In this document: positions 1 to 8,697 of the stretch, piece after piece
Layout: every line of letters begins with the position of its first letter
Position numbering within the stretch: position 1 is the stretch's first letter
Source of the DNA: Phycicoccus sp.
GTDB taxonomy: Bacteria > Actinomycetota > Actinomycetes > Actinomycetales > Dermatophilaceae
Reading direction: 5' to 3'
Length of the DNA stretch: 64,000 nucleotides
Assembly (NCBI GenBank): GCA_017993715.1
Contig: JAGOME010000001.1
Coordinates: 85,112-149,111 of the forward strand
Notes under the pieces: model-generated
What the model was told of the DNA's origin: nothing
Seen by the model: the letters and a program-made list of their open reading frames with translations, nothing else
Database searches by the model: none
Position numbers and translations under genes: made by a program

Positions 1-505
1 CCTTGAGTCCGCCGAGCTCGGTCTCGATGGCCCCGACCGTCTGGTCGACGATGCCCTGCTGGTTGGTCGTGATGTTCAGCTTGAAGGCATCGGTCTCCTC
101 GGTGCCGGCGTCGATGGCGAAGATCGGAATGCCGGCATCCTTGGCTGCCGTGGTGATCGAGGAGATCGCGGCATAGTCGGTGTACCCGTCGAACACTGCG
201 TCGGCACCCTGGCCGATGGCGCTCTCGACCTGCGGGTTCATCTTCTGGAAGTCGAAGTCACCTTGGATCATCGTGAGGTCCCAGCCCAGCTCGGTGGCCT
301 TGGCCTGGACCGCTTTGACCCACCAGCCACCGACGGGGGTCTGGTTCCCCGAGGTGAAGGCAACGACCTTGAAGGGCTTGGCGGCATCGCCGCTGCCGGC
401 CGAGCTGGACGAACCCGACGTGTCTGACGACCCGCTCGAGCAGCCCGCCAGGGCGACGACGGCAGCGACCGCGACGGCTGCCGCCGTCCTGAAGGTTGCA
501 CGCAT
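1..505 (-). CDS. Sugar-type ABC transporter substrate-binding lipoprotein (3' end outside window)
   Basis: Periplasmic-binding-protein-like lipoprotein that would deliver a sugar or polyol to the permease and ATPase encoded just upstream in the same operon. The start codon is preceded by an AGGAG-type ribosome-binding site. The first about 21 residues form a hydrophobic signal ending in the lipobox ALAGC, so Cys22 should be lipidated, followed by a Ser/Gly-rich linker. The visible part reads as a Peripla_BP_4 (RbsB-like) fold, with a TSGNQTPVGGWW segment near the start and an IFAIDAG segment further on. The gene is cut by the window edge, so about 168 residues are seen. The exact sugar cannot be told from sequence. 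Confidence 0.85.
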   Translation of the reverse strand, partial: MRATFRTAAAVAVAAVVALAGCSSGSSDTSGSSSSAGSGDAAKPFKVVAFTSGNQTPVGGWWVKAVQAKATELGWDLTMIQGDFDFQKMNPQVESAIGQGADAVFDGYTDYAAISSITTAAKDAGIPIFAIDAGTEETDAFKLNITTNQQGIVDQTVGAIETELGGLK

Positions 506-628
506 TTCGTACTCCTTTGTCTCATTGCGTTGGCGAAAAATGGTGACTGGGATTGCCTGCGGCACAGCGGTTATGCGGGGCGCAGGAGAATTGGCGGACA
601 AGGCTGACCCGCCAGATGGGCTGGTGCC

Positions 629-1609
629 CTACCTCTCTCGCTTGCGCAGCGAGGAGAGCATGACGGCGGCGACGATGATCAGGCCGGTGATGACCTGCTG
701 CACATACGCATTGACGCCGAGAATGTTCAGTCCGTTGGCCAGGACCCCGATGATCATCACGCCGATCATGGTTCCGCCGAGATTGGCGACGCCGGACTTG
801 GCCACGGTCATCCCGAGGAAGACCGCGGCGACGGCGAACATCATGTTGTTGCCGTCCTGGACCGCGCTGGCACTGCCGAGCCGGGCGGCCAAGAGAATGC
901 CGCCGAGCGCCGAGACGAACCCGGCGACGACGAAGGCAAGCATCCGGGACTTGCGAACATTCACGCCGGACAGGCGAGAGACTTCATGGTTCCCGCCGAC
1001 GGCATACCAACGTCGTCCGATCGTGGTATAGCGCAACACGAACCAGGTGACCAGCGCGACCAGGACGGCGAAGTACACCGGGAGCGGGACACCCAGCAGC
1101 CGACCCTGGCCCAGATTCTGGAAACTCTGAGGCAGCCGGAACAAGGTGGTGCCGCCGGTGACCAAGTAGGAGATGCCGATGACCGAGGTCATCGAGGCCA
1201 GGGTCGCGACGAAGGCCGACACCTTCATGTAGGCCACGAGGTAGCCGTTGAACACCCCGATCAGGGTGCCGACAACGAGGCCGGCGAGGATGGCGACGGG
1301 AATCGACGTCCCGCCGAGCATGAGGGAAGCCGCAGTGGCTCCGGCCAGGCTGGAGTTGGCCCCGACCGACAGGTCGAAGTCTCCGACGACCATGACGCAG
1401 GTCTGGGCAGCCGCGATGATCGCCAGGATCGACACCTGGAAGAGGATGTTCCGCACGTTGGTGAAGGTGAGGAACACATCGGGGCGCATGAGGAAGAAGA
1501 ACAGGATCAGGGCAATCAGGGCAACGACTGTCCCGCCCTGGATCATCGTGCTGCCGAGCGCCTTGGCGCGGCCGGCGGCAGGCAACGTACTGGGTGCCGT
1601 ATCAGTCAT
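629..1609 (-). CDS. Sugar ABC transporter permease, RbsC family
   Basis: Inner-membrane permease of the BPD_transp_2 family (326 aa), with about eight to ten hydrophobic segments spread over the whole length after a short polar N-terminus. Family members form the channel of ribose/xylose/myo-inositol-type importers. The start ATG overlaps the end of the upstream ATPase gene by 8 bases, which indicates translational coupling, and the binding-protein gene follows after about 120 bases. In that gap there is only a weak inverted repeat and the downstream gene's ribosome-binding site. Substrate unknown; the linked transketolase and dehydrogenase suggest a pentose, apiose-like or polyol substrate, which is inference. 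Confidence 0.9.
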   Translation of the reverse strand: MTDTAPSTLPAAGRAKALGSTMIQGGTVVALIALILFFFLMRPDVFLTFTNVRNILFQVSILAIIAAAQTCVMVVGDFDLSVGANSSLAGATAASLMLGGTSIPVAILAGLVVGTLIGVFNGYLVAYMKVSAFVATLASMTSVIGISYLVTGGTTLFRLPQSFQNLGQGRLLGVPLPVYFAVLVALVTWFVLRYTTIGRRWYAVGGNHEVSRLSGVNVRKSRMLAFVVAGFVSALGGILLAARLGSASAVQDGNNMMFAVAAVFLGMTVAKSGVANLGGTMIGVMIIGVLANGLNILGVNAYVQQVITGLIIVAAVMLSSLRKRER

Positions 1610-3113
1610 GGCGTACCTCGGACTTTCCGTAGCAGTAGGCGAGCAGGGTTTCTTCGTCCGCGTCCGCGGCCGCGATTTCGCCGGAGACCCAGCCCTCGTG
1701 GAGGATCATGATGCGGTCGCTCATCCCAATGAGTTCGGGCAGTTCTGAGCTGACGACGACGATGGCCGTGCCGTCCTCGGCGAGCCGGCGGATCAACCGA
1801 TAGATCTCGGCCTTCGTCCCGACGTCGATCCCGCGCGTGGGCTCGTCCATGAGCAACACGTGCGGTGTCCGGGCGAGCATCTTGGCCAAGACGACCTTTT
1901 GCTGATTGCCACCGGAGAGTTCTTCGACGTGCTGGCGGGAGCTGCGGGCCTTGATCTGCAACTCGGCGATGCCGCGCTTGGCCAGCTCGACGACCCGGCC
2001 ACCGGCGACCACTCCCGAAGAGCTGACCGCTCCCAGGTTGGCGATGGCGATGTTGTCCTGGATGGAGGCCTTGAGCATGACGCCCTGGCTGCGGCGCTCC
2101 TCCGGCACCAACGCCACACCGGCCTCCAGGGCCCGCTCGACACCGGGCGATGCCGGGAGGGTGCGGTCGCCGACCGTGATCGACCCCGTCGTATGCCGTT
2201 GCGCCCCAGCCAGAATGCGCAGCAGTTCGCTACGCCCGGCTCCGGCCAGGCCACCGATGCCGAGAACCTCCCCGGCGCGCACGCTCAGGGACACGTCGCG
2301 GACCTTGTGCCCGGATAGTCCCTCGGCGGTCAGGGCCGTGTCAGCCACGGCCGTGGCACGTGGGGGAAACAGCTCGGACGCGGACCGCCCGACCATCAAC
2401 GAGATGACCTCGTCGACGTGCGAGTCGGCCACATCCTTGGTGACGATGGTTTCGCCGTTGCGCATGATGGTCAGCCGGTCACACAGCTCGAAGACTTCCT
2501 CGAGGCGGTGGGACACATAGACGATGGCGACCCCGCGATCCCGCAACGACCGCAGCACCGCGAACACGTCGACGATCTCCGTGTCGGTCAGGGAGGCGGT
2601 TGGCTCATCGAGGATGAGCACCCGCGCGTCGGTGGCCAGGGCCCGCGCGAACGCCACCATCGTCTGCTGCACCGGGGACAGGTCAGCGCCGAGCCGACCC
2701 AGCGGGATGTTCTCGTTGAGGATCTCCAACTGGGTGCGCGCCTGTCGGCGCACGTCCTTCCATCGCACGATTCCTCGCCGGGCCGGCAGGTGCTCGCCGA
2801 GGACGATGTTCTCGGCGACGCTGATCGTCGGGATGATCGAGAGCTCCTGGTAGAGCGCCACGACCCCCGCCTGCTTGGCCTGGGCCACGTTGCCGAACTC
2901 GATGTCGGCGCCGGCGACGCGGATGGTTCCGGAGTCCGGGGCGTGCAGGCCGGTGAGGATCTTGATCAGGGTCGACTTGCCCGCGCCGTTCTCGCCCAGG
3001 AGCGCGTGGATCTCGCCGGGGCGCACGTCCAACCGGGCCCGGTTCAGCGCGTGAACTCCTTCGAACCGTTTGATGACATCGACGGCCTCGAGGGCGTAAG
3101 GCGCCGAGGTCAT
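1602..3113 (-). CDS. Sugar ABC transporter ATPase with two ATP-binding domains, RbsA/MglA family
   Basis: Duplicated-domain ATPase (503 aa) energising the sugar importer. The first domain has Walker A GENGAGKST (residues 40-48) and a Walker B reading LILDEPTAS. The second has the degenerate P-loop GGLAGAGRS usual for this family and a proper LSGGNQQK signature. The ATG at 3113 is chosen because it overlaps the stop of the dehydrogenase gene (ATGA) and starts exactly where homology begins; the frame stays open much further upstream but only as antisense of the dehydrogenase. A decayed relative lies at about 10,530-10,963. The last bases overlap the permease start. Confidence 0.92.
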   Translation of the reverse strand: MTSAPYALEAVDVIKRFEGVHALNRARLDVRPGEIHALLGENGAGKSTLIKILTGLHAPDSGTIRVAGADIEFGNVAQAKQAGVVALYQELSIIPTISVAENIVLGEHLPARRGIVRWKDVRRQARTQLEILNENIPLGRLGADLSPVQQTMVAFARALATDARVLILDEPTASLTDTEIVDVFAVLRSLRDRGVAIVYVSHRLEEVFELCDRLTIMRNGETIVTKDVADSHVDEVISLMVGRSASELFPPRATAVADTALTAEGLSGHKVRDVSLSVRAGEVLGIGGLAGAGRSELLRILAGAQRHTTGSITVGDRTLPASPGVERALEAGVALVPEERRSQGVMLKASIQDNIAIANLGAVSSSGVVAGGRVVELAKRGIAELQIKARSSRQHVEELSGGNQQKVVLAKMLARTPHVLLMDEPTRGIDVGTKAEIYRLIRRLAEDGTAIVVVSSELPELIGMSDRIMILHEGWVSGEIAAADADEETLLAYCYGKSEVRHD

Positions 3114-4183
3114 GACGAGGCCACCGGGTCCGGCACGTCGTTGCATCGGATGATGACTTTGGGGTGGGTGCCGCTGAGGTGCATTCGGAATGCGTTGGCG
3201 GCATCTTCGAGGTCGAAGATGGCGGTGGTTAACTCGTCGACGTGGAGGTGGGGCAGGACCGCCAGGGCGCGGGGGAACGCGTAGGGGGAGATGAAGACCC
3301 CCGAGAGCGTGAGTTCTTTGAGGTAGAGGTAGTCGGAGAGGTTCAGGGGCATTTGGTAGGTCGCGGGGTACATGGCGCCATAGATCACGGTGGCGCCCTT
3401 GGCCGCCAGATCGAGCAGGCCCGCGACCGCCCGGGTCGAGCCGGAGGCGTCGATGACCACGTCGAAGCCTCGACCGTGGGTGAGGTCGTCCACCACGGCC
3501 TGCTGGTCTTGGGCGATCGGGTCGATGACGTGCTGGGCGCCGTGACGCAGCGCCAGGTCGCGCCGCTCCGCGATCGGTTCGATCATCGTCAGTGAGGTCG
3601 CGCCGTAGCGCTTCATCACCTGCAGGACCAGCTGCCCGATGGGGCCTCCCCCGCACACCAGCACGGTGTCACCGACCTTGATCCCGGTCTTGTCGGCGAT
3701 GCGCACCGCGACCGAGGTGGGCTCCAGCAGGCAGCCCTTGAGGAGGGAGACGTCGTCGGGGAGCCGGTAGACCTGTGATTCGTGCCAGGTCACTCGCTGG
3801 GCCATCCCGGGCCGGTTGTAGTCCTGGATGAACTCGCAGAACTGCTGCGTGCCGGCTTGGCAGGCCCGGCAGGTCCCACAGAACCGAATGAAGTTCCCGG
3901 CAACCCGATCACCGACGGCCAGGCCGTTGCGCTGGGCCCGCTCCCCGAGGGCCTCGACGACCCCCGAGATCTCGTGCCCGAGCCCGATGGGGACCTCGGT
4001 GCGGAAATAGCCCTCCGCGACATGCGGATCCGAGCCGCAGATGGCCGCGTACGCGACCTTGATCCGCACGTCCTCCGGGCCGAGCTCGTGCTCGGGGAAG
4101 TCAACGACCCCGATGGCGCCACGTTCACTCTCGTCCGTGGCGCGCAGGTTCCCCAGTTTGGTCACTGCAACAGTTCTCATCAC
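3110..4183 (-). CDS. Zinc-dependent alcohol (polyol/sugar) dehydrogenase, copy 1
   Basis: Medium-chain, zinc-containing NAD(P)-dependent dehydrogenase (357 aa) of the sorbitol/threonine/L-idonate dehydrogenase type. Catalytic zinc ligands are Cys49, His70-Glu71 and Glu154; the structural zinc loop is Cys102, Cys105, Cys108 and Cys116; the Rossmann motif GGGPIG lies at 178-183. It probably oxidises a sugar or polyol whose product feeds the split transketolase encoded upstream. It lies 15 bases after the transketolase C-half gene and overlaps the ATPase gene by 4. It sits inside a 2,882-bp exact repeat; relative to copy 2 the protein carries two extra C-terminal residues (Ser-Ser) because the repeat ends within the stop region. 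Confidence 0.9.
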   Translation of the reverse strand: MMRTVAVTKLGNLRATDESERGAIGVVDFPEHELGPEDVRIKVAYAAICGSDPHVAEGYFRTEVPIGLGHEISGVVEALGERAQRNGLAVGDRVAGNFIRFCGTCRACQAGTQQFCEFIQDYNRPGMAQRVTWHESQVYRLPDDVSLLKGCLLEPTSVAVRIADKTGIKVGDTVLVCGGGPIGQLVLQVMKRYGATSLTMIEPIAERRDLALRHGAQHVIDPIAQDQQAVVDDLTHGRGFDVVIDASGSTRAVAGLLDLAAKGATVIYGAMYPATYQMPLNLSDYLYLKELTLSGVFISPYAFPRALAVLPHLHVDELTTAIFDLEDAANAFRMHLSGTHPKVIIRCNDVPDPVASS

Positions 4184-6001
4184 GATCCTCGATTCCGCTC
4201 AGCTGCGTGTCAGGGTGCGGCGGGCGGCGGCCAGGGTGGCGCGGTGGCCGTAGCCGTGCTTGTCGCGCAACTCCACGTCGTTGCCGAAACCGGCGTAGAC
4301 CTGGGGGATCCCCAACCGTTCGAATGCCGTGAGGCAGATGCCGTGGTCGGTCACAACGTCCGCGATCCGGGTCGCCAAGCCACCGTAGGCCAGGTGGTCC
4401 TCCAGGACCACGAAACGGCCGTGGGTCTCGGCCGCGCAGCGGACCACCAGATCCGCGTCGATCGGCTTGATGGTGAACATGTCGACCACCCGAACCGAAC
4501 AGCCTTCCTCAGCCAACTCCTCCGCGACGTCAAGGGCCTGCGCCACCGTCGTGCCATGGGTGAAGATCGTCAGGTCGTGCCCATCACGGGCCACGATGCC
4601 CTGACCGATCCGGATCTCGTGCTGGCCAGGTTCGTACAGCACCCGATCAGCCTTGCCGACCGCGAGCCGGATGTAGAGGGGGCCGTCCATGCTCATGGAC
4701 TGGCGCAGCACCTCGCCGACCATCTGCGGGTCACCGATCGAGGTGACGGTCATGTTGGTCAGCGCCCCCATGAGGGTCAGGTCCTCGACCGCGTAATGAG
4801 TCGATCCACCGTTGCCGACCAACCCGCCATGGGTCCCGATGATCTTCACCGGCAGGTTCGGGTAACACACGTCAGTGCGGACCTGCTCCAAAGCCCGCAT
4901 GCTCAGGAAGGGCAGCATGCCCGACACGACGGGAATGTTGCCGTCATACGCCAGACCAGCCGCGACCCCGACACAGACCTGCTCGGCCAGGCCGACATCC
5001 AGGAACCGATCCGGGTACTTCTCCTGGAACTCCACGAGAGTGGCCCCGATGTCCGGGGTGAGAACCCAGAGGTTGTCATGGCTCTCCCCGAGCTCGGCCA
5101 GAGTGCTCCCGATGACCGAGCGAGCAGAGAGCATCTCTCCGAACGTGAACGTGACCGGCATCAGATGCTCGCCTTCTCGCGGGTGGAATTCAGCGCCGCC
5201 AGGGCGCGTTCGAGATCGGCGGCGCCCAGCGATCCGGCATGCCAGGCCAAGTTGTGCTCCATGAAGTCCACACCCTTGCCCTTGACCGTCTCGGCAATGA
5301 TCACCGTCGGGACATCGCTGCCAGGATCGGGCAGGGCATCGAGGGCCGCGACCAGCGCCGCCATGTCATGCCCATCGCACTCCACAACATTCCACCCGAA
5401 CGCCCGCCACTTATCGGCATACGGCTCGAACGCGACACGGTCCTCCGCGAAACTCGTCATGAGTTGACGGTTCCGGTCGATGATGGCCACCAGATTGCCC
5501 AAACGGTTGCTGCGACCGGCCATCACGCCCTCCCACACCGAACCCTCACCGGTTTCGCCGTCGCCCATCAACGTGAAAACCCGATGCCGCTCACCGCGAT
5601 GCCGCGCACCCAAAGCCATACCAACCGCAAGCGGAAGCCCATGACCCAGCGACCCGGTCGAACACTCAACCCCAGGCAACTGCACCTTGCACGGGTGCAT
5701 CCCATACGCGCTATCGAGCTGGCCGTATGTCGCGACGATCCCCTCATACGAAAAGAAACCACGCATCGCCATCGCGATATACATGCACACCGCGGCGTGA
5801 CCCTTACTCAGGACGAACCGGTCACGGGCCGGGTTGGCCAGGTCGGTCGGATCGACCCGCAAGCCGTAGTGGTACAACGCAGTGAAAATGTCAGCCGCGG
5901 ACAAGTCCCCACCAATATGCACCGCCCCCTCGTACGTCCCACACAACTCCAAGAGTTTGGTACGCAACTCGAACGCGCGATCCTCCAGTTCGGCGACGCT
6001 G
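3120..6001. repeat. Long direct repeat, copy 1 (2,882 bp; partner 10,963-13,844)
   Basis: Starting at the shared base 3120/10963 and ending at 6001/13844, the two segments read the same with a constant offset of 7,843. Reading frames on both strands give the same translations, so nucleotide identity looks complete or nearly so. The unit holds the dehydrogenase, the transketolase C-half and nearly all of the transketolase N-half. Outside the boundaries the two loci are only related, not identical. Confidence 0.95.
4199..5161 (-). CDS. Transketolase, C-terminal half (pyrimidine-binding plus C domain), copy 1
   Basis: Second subunit of a split transketolase (320 aa), holding the pyrimidine-binding domain and C-terminal domain. 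The catalytic glutamate that activates thiamine diphosphate is visible in the GLAEQ motif (Glu60). The start ATG shares its A with the stop codon of the N-half gene (TGATG), so the two halves are translationally coupled and made in equal amounts. Split transketolases of this type are known from dedicated sugar pathways such as apulose-4-phosphate or sulfofructose cleavage; which substrate is used here cannot be read from sequence. Confidence 0.92.
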   Translation of the reverse strand: MPVTFTFGEMLSARSVIGSTLAELGESHDNLWVLTPDIGATLVEFQEKYPDRFLDVGLAEQVCVGVAAGLAYDGNIPVVSGMLPFLSMRALEQVRTDVCYPNLPVKIIGTHGGLVGNGGSTHYAVEDLTLMGALTNMTVTSIGDPQMVGEVLRQSMSMDGPLYIRLAVGKADRVLYEPGQHEIRIGQGIVARDGHDLTIFTHGTTVAQALDVAEELAEEGCSVRVVDMFTIKPIDADLVVRCAAETHGRFVVLEDHLAYGGLATRIADVVTDHGICLTAFERLGIPQVYAGFGNDVELRDKHGYGHRATLAAARRTLTRS

Positions 6002-6039
6002 GGCGATGCCCCGGTCGCCAGCCTTGGCTGGCTCATCAT
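5161..6039 (-). CDS. Transketolase, N-terminal half (ThDP-binding), copy 1
   Basis: First subunit of the split transketolase (292 aa), holding the thiamine-diphosphate/Mg domain: SKGH at 78-81, STGSLGHGLP at 127-136 and a GDGETGEGSVWEG motif ending in DRN at about 159-190. It transfers two-carbon units together with the C-half. First gene of a minus-strand operon that continues into dehydrogenase and ABC importer genes, preceded by AGGAGG close to the ATG. Its first about 13 codons differ from copy 2 because the exact repeat stops at base 6001, inside the gene. Confidence 0.92.
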   Translation of the reverse strand: MMSQPRLATGASPSVAELEDRAFELRTKLLELCGTYEGAVHIGGDLSAADIFTALYHYGLRVDPTDLANPARDRFVLSKGHAAVCMYIAMAMRGFFSYEGIVATYGQLDSAYGMHPCKVQLPGVECSTGSLGHGLPLAVGMALGARHRGERHRVFTLMGDGETGEGSVWEGVMAGRSNRLGNLVAIIDRNRQLMTSFAEDRVAFEPYADKWRAFGWNVVECDGHDMAALVAALDALPDPGSDVPTVIIAETVKGKGVDFMEHNLAWHAGSLGAADLERALAALNSTREKASI

Positions 6040-6159
6040 GCCTCCTCATTGATGACACGAACGTCGCTGGGGTTCCCCTGCGCGACCCTCCCTGAAGCTC
6101 TCGAAGTCCTTGCGGCGGACGGCTTTCGCTGGAAGTGACGGTGACGCTAGCACGAAGGC

Positions 6160-6190
6160 GTTTACAAGTAAACAGGTATACCTCTAGACT
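6160..6190 (+). promoter_or_regulatory. Promoter with embedded palindromes, site 1
   Basis: A -35-like TTTACA (6161-6166) and -10-like TAGACT (6185-6190) are 18 bases apart and point to the aldehyde dehydrogenase gene. GTTTACAAGTAAAC (6-bp arms, 2-bp centre) covers the -35, and the perfect palindrome AGGTATACCT (6174-6183) fills the spacer. The same arrangement recurs at 14,007 and, more loosely, at 20,968. A repressor bound here would block the rightward promoter and could also affect the divergent transketolase operon. Confidence 0.65.
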
Positions 6191-6267
6191 TTCGCGTGAC
6201 GCGGATCATGCGTCGTCGACGCGCATCGCGGGTATCGACTGACTCAAAACACAGAGAGGTGGTTTGT

Positions 6268-7761
6268 ATGTCTGACACGGTGACATCAACAGGGACCCGG
6301 ACGGGGCTGTACATCGGGGGCGAGGAACGGTGGACCAACGAGGTGCTCTCCGTCGCCGACCCGGCCAAGCCGGGCACCGTCGTCGGCGAGGCCAGCGCGG
6401 CATCGACTCAGGACGTCGCCGACGCGGTGGCGGCGGCCAAGGGCGCATTCCCGGCCTGGTCCGCCCTCTCGGCTGCCCAACGTGCGGAGGCCATGGCTGA
6501 GGCGATCGCCGGGATCGCCGACGATCGCGACGAGGACGCGGCGATCCTGTCTCAGGAGAACGGCAAGGTCCGGTTCGAGGCCTGGGTCGACGCCCTCGTC
6601 TTCGAGATCAGGTGGAACCTGGCTCTGATGCTGGCCGACCAGGTTGACGCCGGCACCGTGCTTGAGCCCGCGCCCGGTATCCCGATCACGACCCAGGTGG
6701 GCTATCAACCCCTCGGTGTTGTCACCGTGATCGTGCCGTTCAACTGGCCGATCGCCATCCTCGGCGCAGCTCTCCCCCACGCCCTGCTGGCCGGCAACAC
6801 CGTCATCGTCAAGCCCCCGCCGTCGGCGCCCCTCGCGACCGCCCGCGTGGTGCAGCGGGTCGCGGCCAAGCTGCCCCCCGGCGTGCTCAACGTCGTCACC
6901 GGCGCCGACGCCAACATGGCCGGACTGATCGAGAGCCCCGACATCGCCAAGGTCTGCTTCACCGGCAGCGTCAACGGCGGCAAGCGCATCATGGAGATGG
7001 CCAGCAAGAACCTGACCCGGGTCACGCTCGAACTCGGCGGCAACGATGCGGCAGTGTTCCTGCAGGACGCTCAGGTCGACGACGTCCACCTCGACCGGCT
7101 CTATTCCGCCATCTTCGACACCACGGGCCAGATCTGCATGAACGCCAAGCGGGTGTTTGTCCACCGGTCGCGGATGGACGAGGTGGTCGCTGGGATCGCG
7201 GCTCGCCTCGACCAGGCGGTGCTGGGATACGGCCTGGACCAAGGCACGACCATGGGGCCGCTCCACCAAGTCGCCCAGAAGGCCTTCGTCGAGGATCTCA
7301 TCGCCGAGGCCAAGGCCGCTGGTGCGGATGTCCGGGAGTTCGGCACCCTGCCCGAGGGGGAGTTGGCCGGCGGCAACTTCGTCCGCCCGGCCATCATCGT
7401 GGACCCGGATCTGTCCCTTCGGGTGGTGACCCAGGAGCAGTTCGGCCCGGTGATCCCGGTCATCCCGTTCGACACCGAGCAGGAGGCCATCACCTTGGCC
7501 AACGACACCTGGGGTGGTCTGTGCGGCTCGGTCTGGACCGCCGATCCCGACGCCGCCCAACGGGTCGGGTCCCAACTCGAGTGTGGCTACGTCTGGGTCA
7601 ACGACCACGGCGCCACCCGGTTGGACCTGCGCGCCCCGTTCGGTGGCATGAAGCAGTCCGGCTTCGGCCGCGAACAGGGCATTCAGGGCGTGCGGGCGTT
7701 CCAGGACACCCGTTCCATCGCCACCATCGACCCGGAGGCGCTGGCCGCGATGGCCCACTGA
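6268..7761 (+). CDS. Aldehyde dehydrogenase, NAD(P)-dependent
   Basis: ALDH superfamily enzyme (497 aa) oxidising an aldehyde to the acid. The cofactor-domain motif VPFNWPI, the general-base glutamate in LELGGN and the catalytic cysteine in GQICMNAKR are all visible. The start is the ATG at 6268, downstream of GAGAGGTGG; the open frame upstream of it covers the promoter. It is about 40-50% similar by eye to the second ALDH at 21,073, and a broken relative lies at 14,190. Its place next to a MarR gene and a LigAB dioxygenase suggests aromatic aldehyde oxidation, but the divergent transketolase operon makes a sugar-derived aldehyde equally possible. Confidence 0.93.
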   Translation: MSDTVTSTGTRTGLYIGGEERWTNEVLSVADPAKPGTVVGEASAASTQDVADAVAAAKGAFPAWSALSAAQRAEAMAEAIAGIADDRDEDAAILSQENGKVRFEAWVDALVFEIRWNLALMLADQVDAGTVLEPAPGIPITTQVGYQPLGVVTVIVPFNWPIAILGAALPHALLAGNTVIVKPPPSAPLATARVVQRVAAKLPPGVLNVVTGADANMAGLIESPDIAKVCFTGSVNGGKRIMEMASKNLTRVTLELGGNDAAVFLQDAQVDDVHLDRLYSAIFDTTGQICMNAKRVFVHRSRMDEVVAGIAARLDQAVLGYGLDQGTTMGPLHQVAQKAFVEDLIAEAKAAGADVREFGTLPEGELAGGNFVRPAIIVDPDLSLRVVTQEQFGPVIPVIPFDTEQEAITLANDTWGGLCGSVWTADPDAAQRVGSQLECGYVWVNDHGATRLDLRAPFGGMKQSGFGREQGIQGVRAFQDTRSIATIDPEALAAMAH

Positions 7762-7775
7762 AGGCGCAGCCACCG

Positions 7776-7807
7776 ATGGGCCCGTTTCCGAGTCGGAACG
7801 GGCCCAT
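7776..7807 (+). terminator. Rho-independent-type hairpin
   Basis: ATGGGCCCGTT and its complement AACGGGCCCAT flank a short inner stem (TCCGA/TCGGA with one bulge), 14 bases after the aldehyde dehydrogenase stop. No long T run follows, as is common in high-GC actinobacteria. It separates that gene from the MarR gene. Confidence 0.7.
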
Positions 7808-7872
7808 TGGTCTGCGAACATGGGCCAACTGGAACGAGCATCAGCCCTGCCTGGGCCACTGAAGGAGATCGC

Positions 7873-8430
7873 ATGGCCGATGACGGCACCCCGGGACCCG
7901 AGACCACGGCCCAGATTCCCGACCTCGTGACCGAGCCGTTGAACCCGGTCATCGACCCTGACAACTTCACGCCCCGGCTGCTGTCCCTGCTCTCCAACGC
8001 CCTGGTGTGGCGCGAGTCGGCAGAGTTGCGCCGCCGGTTCGGCCTCGGCACGAACGACTGGCGGGTGATCTCCGTGCTGGCTCTCAAGCCGGGCGCCTCG
8101 GCGACCGAGGTGTCGGAATTCATCGACGTCAACAAGGCCATCGTCTCCAAGAGCATGACCGTCCTGGTCAAACGCCAACTCATCACCCTGCTCGACGGGC
8201 CCCGCGGGTCGCGGCCGATGTATCTGACTCAGGCCGGAGCCGCGATGCACGCACAGATGATGCCCATCTCCCTGAGGGGGCAGGAAATCATCCTGGCGCA
8301 CCTCTCCCCCAAGGACATCACCCGCCTGAACAACCTTCTCAGGCGCATGCTCGAGGAGACCAGGGCCATGCGGAGCACGGAGATGCAGGAGGCGGCCCGC
8401 GACCGCGACCAGTCGGCGGACGCGCACTGA
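7873..8430 (+). CDS. MarR-family transcriptional regulator
   Basis: Winged-helix regulator (185 aa). The core resembles MarR: NDWRVISVLAL, then a recognition-helix region SEFIDVNKAIVSKSMTVLV, then a wing LLDGPRGSRPMYLT. N- and C-terminal helices would form the dimer. The start is the ATG at 7873, which has AAGGAG at a good distance; an upstream in-frame GTG lies in the terminator region. It sits between an aldehyde dehydrogenase and a ring-cleavage dioxygenase, typical for MarR proteins that release DNA on binding an aromatic acid. It is one candidate owner of the GTTTAC-type palindromes. Confidence 0.88.
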   Translation: MADDGTPGPETTAQIPDLVTEPLNPVIDPDNFTPRLLSLLSNALVWRESAELRRRFGLGTNDWRVISVLALKPGASATEVSEFIDVNKAIVSKSMTVLVKRQLITLLDGPRGSRPMYLTQAGAAMHAQMMPISLRGQEIILAHLSPKDITRLNNLLRRMLEETRAMRSTEMQEAARDRDQSADAH

Positions 8431-8455
8431 CGCACCCGAGGGGGCAACCCAAAAC

Positions 8456-8505
8456 GAGCTGAGTGCGCTGACACGCGCCCTGGGCCTTCCGCGCGCACTC
8501 GACTC
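8456..8505 (+). terminator. Possible hairpin terminator after the MarR gene
   Basis: GAGTGCGC pairs with GCGCACTC, extended outside by GAG/CTC, with a loop of about 20 bases. It lies shortly after the MarR stop. The rest of 8431-8697 shows no gene; it would hold the dioxygenase promoter and a GACAGGAGC ribosome-binding site just before 8698. Confidence 0.45.
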
Positions 8506-8697
8506 GGATCCCGGCGGCGGCATCGGCGGATTGTCCTGGTCAATGCCGTCCGCATGGCGCATGACAGCGGGACGCCCTCGACGGAGCATTGCCTCAGGTG
8601 GAGGCCGGGCGGACGCGCAGCCCAGGCCGGCAGGCCCTCAAGGTGGACATTGCGACCCGGCTCTACTGGCTGCACACCCATCTGACAGGAGCACGCG

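Noticed and set aside
1602..3656. 684-residue ATPase with a basic N-terminal domain
   Set aside because: The extra part is antisense of the dehydrogenase. The ATGA overlap at 3,110-3,113 gives the real start.
3782..5467. 561-codon plus-strand open frame, repeated at 11,625-13,310
   Set aside because: It is antisense to the dehydrogenase and transketolase genes. It appears twice only because the repeat does.
6286..8589. 767-codon minus-strand frame
   Set aside because: It is antisense to the aldehyde dehydrogenase and MarR genes, with no recognisable domain.
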